Assembly: GCF_029962835.1 (NCBI RefSeq)
Contig: NC_080582.1
Location: forward strand, 72,970,177-73,034,176
Length of the DNA: 64,000 nt
Reading direction: 5' to 3'
Origin: Magnolia sinica
Taxonomy: Eukaryota; Streptophyta; Magnoliopsida; Magnoliales; Magnoliaceae
Below are positions 23,160 through 35,784 of this stretch, piece by piece. How positions within the stretch are numbered: the first letter of the stretch is position 1; the number at the start of each line of letters is the position of its first letter. A model generated the notes under the pieces. It saw nothing but the letters and a program-made list of their open reading frames with translations. It ran no database searches and had not been told where the DNA came from. A program made the position numbers and the translations under genes.

Positions 23160-23880
23160 AAGCTATGACTTCAAGAGACTCCACTTTTTGGAAAGAGGTC
23201 ATTAATAATAAATGGATTCGATTATATTAAATCAAACATGAGAACTGGTGAATCTACCTTTAAGTTCTAAATCAATAGGATGTAAGTGGGTATTTAAGAA
23301 AAAATATCACACTAATGGTACAATTTAAATCTTTAAGGCAAGATTAGTTACCAAGGGTTTTCAACAGAAAAAAGGAATCGATTATTTTGACACATATTCT
23401 CCAGTGGTTAAAATAACATCGATTAGGATTTGACTCACTCTAGCATCCATATATCATCTTCATATCCATCAAATGGACGTGAAGATAGCATTTTTAAATG
23501 GTGACCTCGATGAGAGGTATAATGGACCAACCGGAAGGGTTTGTTCTACCAAGCGATGAAAGGAAAGTGTGTAGACTTGTTAAGTCTTTATATGAATTAA
23601 AACAAGTACCAAAACAGTGGCATGATAAATTTGATTCTAAAGTTCTGTCTTATGGTTTTGCACATAACAATGCTGATAAATGCATATACTCAAAAGTGTG
23701 TAATGATTATAGTATAATTATATGTTTGTATGTAGATGATTTATTAATAATTAGTAAAAAAATGAAATGTATAACTGTAACAAAGAAGTTTCTCTCTTCT
23801 GTTTTCAAAATGAAGGATCTTGGACAAGTGGATATTATATTAGGTATCAAAGTTTTTAAAAAAAAACATAGTAAGGGTTA
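23160..23880 (+). pseudogene. Copia-2 reverse transcriptase, N-terminal part
   Basis: GCKWVFKKKYHTNG near 23280, MDVKIAFLNGDL near 23474, QPEGFVLPSDERKVCRLVKS, LYELKQVPKQWHDKFDSK and the catalytic LYVDDLLIISK near 23725. A shift occurs after GDLDE. The domain is cut at 23880 by the second solo LTR (target duplication GGTTA) and resumes at 26396. Confidence 0.9.
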
Positions 23881-26395
23881 TGATGTTTTATTTAAATCAA
23901 CCTGATTTAAATGATTTTAAACTCGCAAGTATACGAATCAGATGTAAATATGGTACGTATTACGAGATCGTTCCCACAAAGACTGGTTGTTACAATTCAA
24001 AATTAAAGACTCCTCTTAACTAATCCAACAAATATTTGCGATAGTAATTGAGTAAACTAAACAAAAATCAATGGAAAAATAACCGAGAATAATGATGAAA
24101 ATTCAATCAAGGAGAAGACTAGGACTTTCGAATCCATACCTGTTGATTCACCCTAATTCAAATTGATATCAAAATAAATAAAGCGCACTCTATGTCCTTG
24201 GTCGGGCACACAGAATATATAATTCCTTAAAGCATATGGATCACATCTTTCCATACATGGTCAGGCATGGAGAGATGTAGATTCCTGTTTCTTCCTCTAT
24301 AGGAACCTGTTCCTGATCAGACACAAGCACCTGGAATAATATTCCAAACAACATCCATAACTAGACTTTGGTTGAGCTCTTAGAATGAAGAAGCACAAAA
24401 CTTTCAATTAAGCATACTAGAGAAAGAAACAAATCAATTAAATCAAAATGAAATCAACACATAACCAGGGTTGTTCAAATTAGGGGCTTCATCTCAGCCC
24501 TAGCTAAGAACTTAGAAATTCATAGATTCAACTGGAAAGAAGGAAAAACAAGATTTATAAAAGACAACCTTCATTCTCTCCCTTCTTTCTTCTCTTTTTC
24601 CAAACTCTCTGCTGTTGAATCTCCCAGCCACTCTCTCTCTCTATTCTCAGCTCCACGTCCAGCCAAAAACCAGCCTTTCTTCCCTCTTGCTTTCTCTCTT
24701 TTGCTTCTCCAAGCTCTCCCTGGATCTGCCTCCTTTTTCTCTTTTCTTCTCTTTCTCTTCTCTTTCTCTTCTCTTCTCTGGATCTCTCCTCTGGATCCCT
24801 CAGCCACTCCCCCTCCCCTTCTTTCTTATAGGTGCTGGAAGGACGGTGGAAAGCTGTGCATGAAAATAGCAACCGGTCGATTGAGAAACAGAAGTCAGTG
24901 CGTGTATACACATTACGCATTGAAAATTGGAGCCTCCCACGTTCTGTTCCTTACATGTTGTCTATTAAATTAACATCTCTTGGGACATTCTGAGATGCTC
25001 GACATAATGGACGGCTTGGATCAATCATACGAACCATAGAAGTGGCCCACCAGCTTCCGAAACGCGAACAGAGGACGCGTATTTCTTCCACTGTGATGCT
25101 GGTGGACCCATTCCTTCATTATTTTGGGTAATCCGATCCGTCCATTGGATTCTTCTCAAAAAAATTATTAGGGAAGGGATATTTTTGGGTGCCCATTGAT
25201 GCGGCCATGGAGTTTTTAAACCTACCGTTCATTCTACTTTTGAACGGTTGAAAAATCAATCCTCATTCTCTTTTTCAATTCTGTCAACTAGGATTGGATG
25301 AGAGGGACCCAGGGACTCTGATGGACAGTTCGGATTGTCCGTTAGGACAATGTGTGGAGCCCACAACAGGGGACCGCAAGTCCCTGTTTCACGACAGAAG
25401 CAAAACGAAAATTTCCATTTGAAGTCGGTGGTGTCAAATGACCCATGATCGAATTCTAATTGTAAATCCATGCCGTCCATTGTAATCTACTCGAAATTTC
25501 AGTTGGAAATGACTATTTTTGGATAGCTTTTGATGCAGTCCACCTGATTTCCTGCTCTACCGTCCGTCTCGCGTTTGATGGTGGAGATCATGTGATCGCA
25601 TGTATGAGGCCAACATTCCACCTAGGCGATGGTCTTCCCTACCTAAGAGGCACAGTGGACGGTTCAGATCTTATGACATAATGATTGTTGGGCCCCACTA
25701 CTGAAATCGACGCCGGACGGCGTTTAACGCTGTTGCGATATTAAGAAATTTCTTTTTTTTTTTTGTATTTTGTCGGTCAGTTTGTCGGTCAGCGCCTGCT
25801 GACCGACCTTGAGTGCATAGGTGCACGGCTGGTGTGCATCCGCACTGTGTGCATGCAGTGCACATGTGAGATCCATCATGATGTATGCACCAAATCTCCT
25901 CCATCCATATGGTTCTCCATATAATTTAAAGTGTTGACACCAAAGATGAGGCATATGTAGCTTGCAGGTCGACCCCAAACTGGAAATTAATGGGCTGATC
26001 TGGCTGTTGGGCCACTTCTCGAGATATCCAATGGTTGAAATTTAATATGTACGGTTTATTTATGGCCTCCAGGCCATGTATGAAGTTTCAAGTCAATCGG
26101 ATGGCGGAAACCATGTGATCTTGCATTCTGGACCATTTTCGGGCCTTTTTAACGTGAACGGCATGATTTTCTCGAATCCCTGGCATGTGAATTCTTCAGT
26201 CTTAATTCTCTGAAGTGCGTCCCTTGCTCTGGTGACTTCGGAGTGTCAAATCCATGCTTATAGTACTCTTTTTCCATCAACGCTCCTGATTTCATCCTGC
26301 AACAAAAATATAATTAAAATATTCCATTAAGTATTATCATGTACGTAAAATCATGCAATAATTAGGGTCTGATATGCAATATTCGACCCTTATCA
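23881..26395 (-). mobile_element. Solo LTR, Gypsy-type, 2515 bp
   Basis: Starts TGATGTTTTATTTAAATC and ends TTCGACCCTTATCA, with perfect GGTTA duplications (23876-23880, 26396-26400) inside the Copia-2 reverse transcriptase. Read on the minus strand its start (TGATAAGGGTCGAATATTGC) resembles the starts of LTRs A and B, so it is a related Gypsy LTR in opposite orientation. It contains a long CT-rich stretch (about 24590-24830) and no coding region. Confidence 0.88.
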
Positions 26396-27236
26396 GGTTA
26401 TGCATTATGTCAGTCTTATTATATTAAGAAAATATTATACAAGTTTAACCACTTGAAAATCAAATAGGCAAAAACCTCATTTGATCCAAGTATCAAGTTG
26501 AAAGAAAATAGTAGAAGAGCGGTTGTACAACTAGGTTATGCTAGTGTTATAGGCAGTCTTATGTATGCTATACAATGCACAAGACTGGATATAACATATG
26601 CTGTGAGTAAACTAAGTAGGTTTACTAGTAATCCAAGTGTTGAATGCCGGAAAGCCATAAGTAGAGTTTTAGGTTATCAAAAAGAAACTAAAGAATTATG
26701 GCTATTTTACTCAGAATTTTCAGCAGTGTTGGAAGGATATGCCGATGCAAGTTGGATATCGAGTGCGGGGGACAACAAATCCACTACAGGGTAGATATTC
26801 ACCTTAGGAGATGCAGTTATATCTTAAGGATCCAAGAAACAAACTTGCATAATGCACTCAACAATGGAATCTGAGTTCTTAGCTTTGGCTGCAACAGGCA
26901 AAGAGGCTGAGTAGTTAAGGGATCTTCTATTAGAAATCTCATTTTATGCGAAGCCTATATCGGCTTTCACTTTATTGCAATAATGAAGTCACTCTAGCGA
27001 AAGCCTACATCGGTACCTATAATGGGAAGTCCAGACACATAGGTTTGAGGCATTATTATATAAGGCAATTGATTCAGGATGGAATCATTACTATCTCATT
27101 TGTGAAGTCAAGTAATAACGTGGTTGATCCCTTTACAAAACCTCTAATGAGAGAAGTATTAGGGACTACATCTAGAGGGATGGGGTTGAAACTCTTTAAT
27201 CAAAGTTCCACCATTAATAGAAACCCAACCCAAACT
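26396..27236 (+). pseudogene. Copia-2 reverse transcriptase C-terminus and RNase H
   Basis: After the solo LTR the polyprotein resumes with GYALCQSYYIKKILYKFNHL, then VVQLGYASVIGSLMYAIQCT, the RNase H start YADASW, MESEFLALAATGKEA, SRHIGLRHYYIRQLIQDG and DPFTKPLMREV. Stops occur within the RNase H part. It ends about 530 bp before the 3' LTR, with a polypurine tract GTGGGGGAT at 27762-27770. Confidence 0.9.
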
Positions 27237-27770
27237 TAAAAAATCTCTAGAGATTGGGTTCACTGGGTAACAATAAATCACTGATAAGTGAAAAGTTTCA
27301 GCACTAAATCTAAATAACCTCATCCAGGATGAAAGTGTTGGCCATTGTAAAAAGAGGATTGAGTCTTAGAACTCTTAATGAAATCCAGTTAAATAGGACA
27401 AGTGTTTTAAGTAACGAAAATACTGGAAGGATTTCACCTATGTGAACGTAGAGGTGGTGCCGCTTCTCATGAAAGTTAGAGTTATCTCGGAATCGTTCAA
27501 GAAACAGGATAATCACGTGGCCATTAAAAGTGCTAAGCGAGTAATATGATGGAACATATAACGCAGAAGCTATTATGTGTATAGTATTTTCGATTATGTC
27601 ATTAAGGAATAATTAGTTCAATGCTACAGCAACCAAAAATTTTGAAAAAACTTTAAAATACTTACACTAAGGAAAGATTCAAATCACAAGATATCTTTCT
27701 CTATGCATAATAACTATTTTTCATCTCTGGTCGATATCTTTCTATTGTTTTAAAAAAATCAGTGGGGGAT

Positions 27771-28672
27771 TGTTAAGATTTGTTGTTTTTTGAAAAAAAA
27801 ATATTTCAAATATTTCAAAATTTTGGGATTTTGCCACTAAAACGATTTTTGGAAATTGTAAATTGAAAAGTGCAGTGTATACTTTCGTCCCACATTGGAA
27901 ATGATAGGAGGTGTGTAGTATTCTTACTTGGAGCTGTGGAGATTGAGCACGCGCAGGCGAGGGCGAGGGCGAGGGCATGAGCGTGGGAAGTGTGGCTGTA
28001 ATGACGCTAGTTGGCGCACTTTGCACTTCGCGGTGCCAGTGGTCTAGTAGGAGCCTAGGTGCGATGGATCTGAAATGAGCCATGGCTTTATAGGTGACTG
28101 AGAACGGTCGAATTTTTAATCCGAAATGGTCAGTCATTTCTGAAAACGGCTAACTGCCTTGAAAGCCACAATGGTCCAAAAACGGACGGGACATAATGAT
28201 CCAACGGTCAGATCTTTCGATCCGACAACCAGAAAGGGCTGAAATTAATGATCAACAGTCAGAAACATTTTCCAAACGTTTTGAACCATTGATGGCCACC
28301 AAGTAACGGTCTACTCCCTAGTGCCTATATAAACTGGACCATTCCGATCCAAATTTCATTAACTCGAATAGAAATCTCTCCCTTTCCATTAGATCCTCCA
28401 TATAACATCTCCTTCATAGAATATTGTAAACACATCCACTATTTGATTCTGCTGCATTGAATTGTTCCTAAGTGGACCCATCGTGATTTCTGCACGTTGG
28501 ATCCAGGCAAGCTTGTCTTATCTTGAAAGCAATTCACCTGTAACTCATCGACAATTAATAAGGGGGCGAATCAAGCTTTAAGGACAACATATATTTTTAT
28601 GTGATTCAGCCTAGTGAAACGAAATAATCGAACTTTATTTCATTTTATTTTTCTTTTTCAGTATTTCCAACA
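27771..28672 (+). repeat. Copia-2 3' LTR
   Basis: 902 bp, beginning TGTTAAGATTTGTTG directly after the polypurine tract and ending TATTTCCAACA. It has a TATATAAA box at 28326-28333. It is shorter than the 5' LTR: the hexamer array is reduced to about 27955-27985, and the module containing 'cgctccctcgcgacc' (about 15930-15944 in the 5' LTR) is absent. Confidence 0.9.
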
Positions 28673-28970
28673 CCAGCATTACGAAAAGGAAAGGATAAGT
28701 ATTGGTGGGTCCCGTGGTTATAAGAAATTGTTGTAATCTTGAAGTCAACCATGTTAGAAAATAATATGTTGGATACACCGAAAATAAAAAATAAAATAAA
28801 ATAAACATGAATTTTATTTTTCTTTTTCAGTATTTCCAACACCAGCATTACGAAAATGAAAGGATAAGTATTGGTGGGTCCCGTGGTTATAAGAAATTGT
28901 TGTAATCTTGAAGTCAACCATGTTAGAAAATAATATGTTGGATACACCGAAAATAAAAAATAAAATAAAA
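28632..28970. repeat. 169-bp tandem duplication at a tail-to-tail LTR junction
   Basis: The Copia-2 LTR end (28672), a 94-bp spacer (28673-28766) and the head of an inverted LTR (28767-) repeat exactly 169 bp later: LTR end 28841, spacer 28842-28935, inverted LTR from 28936. The two spacers are nearly identical, differing visibly only at AAAAGGAAA/AAAATGAAA, so the duplication is young. Confidence 0.9.
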
Positions 28971-29878
28971 TAAATATGAATTTTGTTTCACTAGGCTGAA
29001 TTACGTAAAACGATATATTGTCCTTAAAGTGTAATTCACCCTCTTATCAATTGTTGATGGGTTATAGGTGAATTGCTTCTAAGATAAGACAAGTCTATTT
29101 AGATCCGGCATGCAGCAATCAGGATGGGTCTACTTCAGAATAGTTTAACGCAGCAGATCTGTTCTAGCAGAATCAGACAGTGGAAATATTCACAATATTC
29201 TATAAATGAGATCTGGAGTATCTGATGGGAGAGATGGTGTTGAAATAATTAATTTGGACCGGAATGGTTCAGTTTATATAAGCACCAGGGAGTAGACCAT
29301 TGCTAGGTGGCTATTAATGGTTCAGAACATTTGAAAAATATTTATGACCGTTGACCATTAATTCTAACCGTTTTTGGTCGTCGAATCAGAAGATTTGACT
29401 GTTGGATCATCATGGCTCGTCCGTTTTCGAACCGTTGTGGCTTTTAAGGCAGCTAGCCGTTTTCAGAAATGGCTGACCATTTCAAATTTAAGATCCGACT
29501 GTTCTCAGTCACCTATAAAGCCTTGGTTCATTTCAGACTCATCGCACCGCGATCGCGATGGTTCGCATGCGCGAAATGCAAAGTGTGCCAACTAGCGCCA
29601 CTACAATCACACTGCCCACGCCCTCGCTCATGCCCATGCCCGTGCCCAAGCGCACGTGCGTGTGCTACGCACTGGAACATGCAACCCGAGCATCATAATC
29701 TCCATAACATCTAAATAAGAATACTACACATATATTCACATCAACTCCCAAAACTTTTCTACCATTTTTGATGTGGAAGTAAAGGCACACAATTTGAAAT
29801 TCTCGAAAACCGTTCAAACCATAAATTTTCAAATTTTTAAAATTTTGAATATTTTTTAAAAAACCACGAAATTCAATA
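28936..29878 (-). repeat. Inverted Copia-2-type LTR
   Basis: This is the reverse complement of the Copia-2 LTR, about 943 bp. It begins TGTTGGATACACCG and ends near CACGAAATTCAATA. Landmarks appear in reverse order: 'tcaattgttgatgggttat' near 29037, the TATATAA box, and the GCCC hexamer array at 29610-29660. No internal Copia sequence follows, and no clean target duplication is seen (TAATA on the left, AGCCA on the right). Confidence 0.88.
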
Positions 29879-29949
29879 AGCCACCAGTGAAAACGTGTCA
29901 CACATGCAGCCGAGATAGCATAAAAAAGTGAAGTCATGGCCCACACGGT

Positions 29950-31775
29950 TTTCATTGGATCAACTATTCAGAAATTGACATCTACACCCACACAAATTGA
30001 ATCTTTACACACTCATTTTTCATTCCCTAATAGAAACACTGCACTTTTGGATATTTTGGCCTTTCATGTAACGACAGAGGAGTTGATAACAAATCAAACG
30101 CACGGTTATTCAAAATTCAAGGTCCTCAGATCCGTCAAATCGACTTGAAGATGGGACAGGTCCCATCAAGCCGCCCTTTGAATCTTTCACCGTGCATCTA
30201 CCGCATGGTGTCATCCAATGGTCAATAGCCAACTAATCCAGCCGACGGATAGGGGGACCAAGCACGTACTTTCCAAAGGTAAGCATCGATGATGTAAGCT
30301 CTGACGTGCATACACATGACGTATCGATGGCGTATCATGCCATGATGTCGGTTGTCTTTTCGTGGCATGGAAGGACCGTCCATCTTCTACACGTAGGAAT
30401 CACGTCCGTACCTCGCGTAGCTACGTAGCATGGCCACTTTCTCTAACTCGCTGGAAAGGACTTAACCTCCACGAAATCCACACCGTCCATCAGGTCTATC
30501 ATCACCATTTTGACCTTGACCCCCCAAAAATAAAAAGGATCGCTCAACACTCACTCAGGTGAGCCACCCCACAAAATTATCCCAGGAAACCTCTAAATTC
30601 ATGTGGTGGGGACCACCTGTGTTCTTTAACATACTGACATTTAGGTTACTTTCTCATCCTCGTTATGCAATTCAGATGAATGGATTAGATTGCATATAAG
30701 CACTACATCAGGCCGAATACAAAACTAATGGTAAGTGTCTCATGACAACCTTTTTTCCGAAAGCATAGAAAATCTGACTTACGGATGGTCATGAACTTTG
30801 GGCTCCAATGTGAAAATGATACAGCGTGGTGGATGGATGGTGTGGATCTCATGAAAGATCCACCCATGTGGCTCTCGGCGAGAGACGTACCTAACGCGGC
30901 TCTCTTACGTATGCACGTATGTATGCATGTCGACATTGGATTTTGATAAGGTACGGTGCCACCACTTAACACGCTGCGGTAATATGTGAGATGTTTCTAC
31001 CTCGTACTACATCTTATAAAGATTTCAACGGTTCATGTTCGCATTAATTACTACTATATAGAATCTGTAGAATCTGTGGTCTTAAAAATCATTCTTCATT
31101 GATGATCCTTACCTTTAAATCTTGTATTTGAATAAGAACCATTAAACATTCATCTTCATACAAAATCACTCATTCAAAGAATTCTTATTCAGGTATCCCA
31201 TTTAACATAGATTCAACAAAATGAACGGTTTAGATCATCATTTAAAGTTAAATCCGGTGGTGTAAATATGTTAACGTACCATATTGAGGTAAGGTCGCCT
31301 CGTACCCTATGAGAAACATGTCGACATTAGATCCCATACATGTGAGGAGCGTGTTTAGTAGATGTTGGTAGTTGATGTGTCACGTTTCCCGCCAAAATCC
31401 ACGTAATGATGCCGGGGAAAAGGGTGCACCAGTGAGAGTGCACAACATTTGTGGTTTGAACTTTGAAATCATCAACAAGTGGGCCACACAACGGATACGC
31501 CACGTGGAGAGACTTGAACGTGCTGATGATGATCATAACCGTTAAAAGTGGGTGGATGTTAGTTGTTGAATACTTGAATATTTGAAAATTAATCACACGT
31601 GCATGATACCAGAGTCTCTCATCATTTTGATACCTAGTGTATAGATTGGTTGAATATGAGCCATACGATCATCAGGTGGGCCACGTGTGGTCGTAATAAA
31701 TGATTGGTTAATAGAAAGTGACCAAGGGTTCCAGTTCAATTTGAACGTGTAGCTTCTTGATGAGCGTTGCTGATG
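29950..31775. repeat. Duplicated non-coding block, copy B
   Basis: Direct, diverged copy of 112-2490 without its fold-back insertion. Conserved landmarks are 'tctacacccacaca' (29980), 'ccatgatgtcggttg' (30339), GTCGACATTGG (30930), CCACGTGG (31500-31507) and 'ggttaatagaaagtgacca' (31707). It carries TTTCCCGCCAAA (31385-31396), a perfect textbook E2F site, where copy A has TTTCCCGCGTAAA. No coding potential is shared by the copies. Confidence 0.75.
31385..31396. promoter_or_regulatory. E2F-type site in block B
   Basis: TTTCCCGCCAAA fits the E2F consensus TTTSSCGC and its extended palindromic form. The core TTTCCCGC is kept in copy A at 1477-1484, but the right half differs. Whether any gene uses it cannot be told from this window. 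Confidence 0.4.
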
Positions 31776-34700
31776 TCGCACAGGTGGACACCTTTGCCAC
31801 GTGAGGCGAGTGGAATTTGCACTCACCTTCTTTTTGAAGTGCCCCTCTTCAAATGTTAATGTTTGGTACATGGTCTAATAATGGTGAGGCCCACCACTGA
31901 TCTTCGCCTAGCACCGTTGTCGGTGTTGGGGCATGGGCAGTACTCAATCCATATCCCATGATCTATTATCTTTTTGACTTATATTAAGTCCTAGTTGTAT
32001 ATTATTGTGTTGGTGATGTGGTAGGGTATGATTGAATGGTGGTCAGTGTGAAGATGGAAACAAGCAAATTTGAAAATTATTAGGTCGGGTATGTACTTGA
32101 GCTGCCCATAACAGGAAATGGGGAGCTACGTAGGACTTATCTTGATGCTTGTGAGAAATCCACCTAATCCATACGTTTTGTCTAATCATATCAAGATATG
32201 AGCCCAAAATTGAGGTAAATCCAAAATTCAAGTGGGCACAAGATAACAAATAATGATTATTAAACTTTTATTGTTGAAACATTCAGGGGGCCACATAAGT
32301 TTTGAATTAGGCTAATGTGTTTGTGTTTTCAATTCATCTTTGTAAGATTAGGCTAATGTGTTTGTGTTTTCAATTCATCCCAATAGGAATGACCTTGCGA
32401 AGGTTATGAATAGCATATGAAATATTACCATGGACCGTATGTATTTCTCTCATCCAGTCATATATATTTTGGATCAGCCTCAATTTTGTGCCCATGTTGG
32501 ACCATGATTTGGCAAAACTAATGGCCCGGATGGATTTCTAACAATTGTCACATGGGACACCACCTAGCTTTTCTAAGACAAGAAATTCCTCAAAAAGGTT
32601 TTAACGTCCAATCTAATAGATATAGCGGTCTGCTGGCCATCTAATCAAATCCCATCATGTCTGGATATTAGTACATAAGACACAATACCCCATCCAATTG
32701 AACGGTTCAGATCCTCTTGAATGGATGACGTGTATCTTGTCACTGGCAATTTTAAAATTTTCGTCAATAACCTTATCCCCTTTTAAGTTGACGTGGAGTC
32801 GTAGGATGGGACAATAGAGAATAAGTGTGGAAAAATTGCCAACGGAAGTTGATCATGTGCGGGCATGGTAAGTCATGTGCCTCAATGACGATGACACATG
32901 TGATGCGTAAATGAACAAGATCCAACCGTCCATTCACTAGATCCCATAATGGATAGGCCACAGATCAAAAATTACACTATTTGGATGATCATAACCCTTT
33001 AAATGGTGGCATATGAATGGACGTTAAAAGACGAGAAATAGCAACGACTCGAATGCTCAGGCAAAAAGTTCATTTATTAGATGGTTAGGGCAGCTCAATC
33101 AACAAAGCTTTTGGCTGGTGACCAACCAATTGTGGCGGGGTCCACAGGATGTGTGGTTTGGATGTATGAAGGGCATTAAATTCCTTCCTCGTGACTATGA
33201 AGTAAAAGAACAACCACAGCCGTTGATTTTGAAAAGTTGGGTTCTGTGGGGCCACTTAGGTTCCATTCAGAAATGAGGAATAAAAAATAAAAAAAATAAA
33301 AAACAAATCAAGTTTCCTAGTCGTTTGGTCACACTAGTTAAAGGAAGGGTTTGGATTGCTTTATTTTATTTTATTTTTAGTCCATGCATTTGATGTTGGC
33401 TTGTCGTGTTAAACTTCAATACCTAAATTTCCTAGGATCTTTGTTTTGTATTAGTTTCTCTTCATCGTCTTCTTATTATAAGAAGAATGGTATGCTGTCA
33501 TATCCTTAATAACGTTATTGACTAATAACGACCGTTGGATATTGAATAGAAAGTTGTCCCTCTGTTCATAAACACCGTATAAAACGGTCAAGCATGGACC
33601 CGACGGCCACGGTTAGTTGACTCAGAGATGGAAACTTGGATCGACTCGTTTGGTCTTGAGTTGAATCATGACTTGTCCAAGTTGAGTGATGGGTGACTCA
33701 AGGTGTCGGACTAGGTAGGGTTTGATCGAGTCTGAGTTGAGGTGGATTAGCTGCGCTGGTCTTGTCCAAGTCTGGAAACCATTCCACCAACATAATAATT
33801 TATTATTAAGATTTATGAAGCTTGATCATCAGATGTGTATTGTGCATCCAAAGGCCAATTTCATAATTTTACATAGAATTTTATATAAAGCCTACTTCAT
33901 TTAGAGTAATAGATATTTTATGAAAAGAGAGAGCTATCATTTATATTGAGAGTTATTTTTTCCTTTTCTTTTTTTTTTCTTTTTTTTTGGCCATCGAATA
34001 ATTCATGTAATTCCGTAATTGTATCAAAAGGGAATCACGGAAATCTTTATATTATGGTTTGTATTTTCTTTTCTTTTTTCTACTTTCTTCTCGTTTCAAT
34101 ATTATTGCGCATATGTGGTGGAGATGGAATGTTTCTCTCAACATTTGTCAATGTGGTAGGTAAGGAAGTGACAATGGGCGGCTTGGACTCTTAAACTTGG
34201 CCTGAGCTCGGCTCGAGCTCCATGCCTGGGTTTGAAATCTAGCCCTTGGGTCTGGACTAGGGATCAAGCCAATAATGAATGACCTAGATGGACCCATTTG
34301 CCAGATCCAATTTATATAATCAGATTTGTCATTGATGATGAATTAAATAAAAGGAAAAAAGAAGATTATATTTGAACTATTTCAAACCTTTGATTATGTA
34401 AATCTTTTCTTTATACAGTTAGTCATAGCTCACCTGAATCCTTTATTAGTCCATTTAGGCAGTTAGCCGCCCTTGCTTAGGAAGTTTTCACGTGGGGACG
34501 ACCAAATAAAAGCAATCAGGTGGGGCCCACCAATATGAGAATTGGGTTTTTTAGATTATATCAATCGGTCTCTAATTACGTTCAAGAGTAATTACACCAG
34601 AGGCTAGACAATATTCCTCTTCTTCTTAATATTAAGGGCCCATCGTGAATGGATGGAAATATCTCAACCCTTCAATAGGTGGCCAACAAATAGACAGCTA

Positions 34701-35784
34701 AAACATACAACAAGGGTTGATGTTTAGAGTATAGGAGAAGTTTATGTATGGGCCATCATCCATTGTAGGATTACAAGCCATTCTTCAGGTGGGGCCCGCC
34801 ACGAAGATGATCTGGCCCAAAATCTGGCGGATCCACTCATCAAGCATGCAACATTTGCATGTGTGGACCCGCCTCATCTTACATGCTTTTTGCTCCAATA
34901 AATGATGGGCCTCAATTGAGTTGCTGTGTACAAGTGGGCCCCACATTCAAACCCTAGAATGGTGGGTCTCACAACAGATGGTCCTTGCACCCGAAAAAAA
35001 AAAAAAAAAAAAAGCCATTATTGTAGAAGTCCTAAGCTCTCATCAGGTGACCGTGGAATCCACCGTGACATGAGAAATTAAGAAAAGAGAAAAGTAGCAA
35101 TAAGTACACATCCATGGCTAAGATTTTTCAATCCGGTAGATTTTCGCACCACGGTCAATCCACAATTAGACCCATCATATCAACGGATTGGACCCACATG
35201 GACAACAAAATGGACCATGGCGGCTAAAGGAGAAATAGCATGCCTTTGATTCAGAGCCAGACTGGGTCCAGGGACAGCCTCAGCATGGATTTCCACGTTT
35301 GTGGTCCAGGCAGGCTAAAGGGCGTCTCTTTTGAAAATATGAATTGGACTGGCCTGGGCCAGACCTACTGACAGCCTTAAACTTGTAAATAGGGATGCCA
35401 ATGTGCCAAGCTGGCCCATCAGATTACTGGGACCACAAGCTCCAGAACTGACCCTAAAACTAACGGCCATTCATTAATCAAACCGGACTGAGGCTGTGTC
35501 TAGGAGCCCAGCCTGGCCCATTAAGAGTTTTAAGGGGCAATCTTGTGATATATCGTGCACCTTGAGGCAAAGCATAATCAACAGCCCAGATCTTGCACAC
35601 GTGTGACTGTAGGTCTAGATTGTCCATATATATGGTACTATGAGGTGTGTCATGGATTGGCGTGATTCTTAGGCCCATCCACTCACCATGGAAGCGTGCA
35701 TCTGATTGATGGGATGGATGTACTTCACGCATTACAGTGGGGCCCACAAAACTTAAACCTTCCCATGGGGTCGACCTCACACTG
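31776..35784. other. Intergenic region without recognised gene
   Basis: No frame with a recognisable domain. Contains a 41-bp tandem pair ('ttaggctaatgtgtttgtg' at 32307 and 32348), scattered GTGGGGCCCACC fold-back fragments (near 33140, 34515, 34785, 34935), T-rich runs (33960-34080) and a poly-A run (34996-35014). Confidence 0.5.

Larger units (their letters stand above)
15554..28672 (+). mobile_element. Copia-type retrotransposon locus (Copia-2) split by two solo LTRs
   Basis: LTRs at 15554-16627 and 27771-28672 flank gag, integrase, reverse transcriptase and RNase H on the plus strand. Its proteins resemble Copia-1 closely (same gag start pattern, same LTGSYIE/FNHL-type region), but the LTRs are clearly different, so it is a related family or subfamily. 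Two solo LTRs interrupt gag (16883-21019) and reverse transcriptase (23881-26395). Without them the element is about 6.5 kb. Many stops and frameshifts are present. The flanks CTACC and CCAGC are not a target duplication, suggesting recombination at the right end. Confidence 0.9.

Noticed and set aside
24555..24920. Arg/Glu-rich minus-strand frames resembling a nuclear protein
   Set aside because: Product of a CT-rich simple-sequence stretch inside the Gypsy solo LTR.
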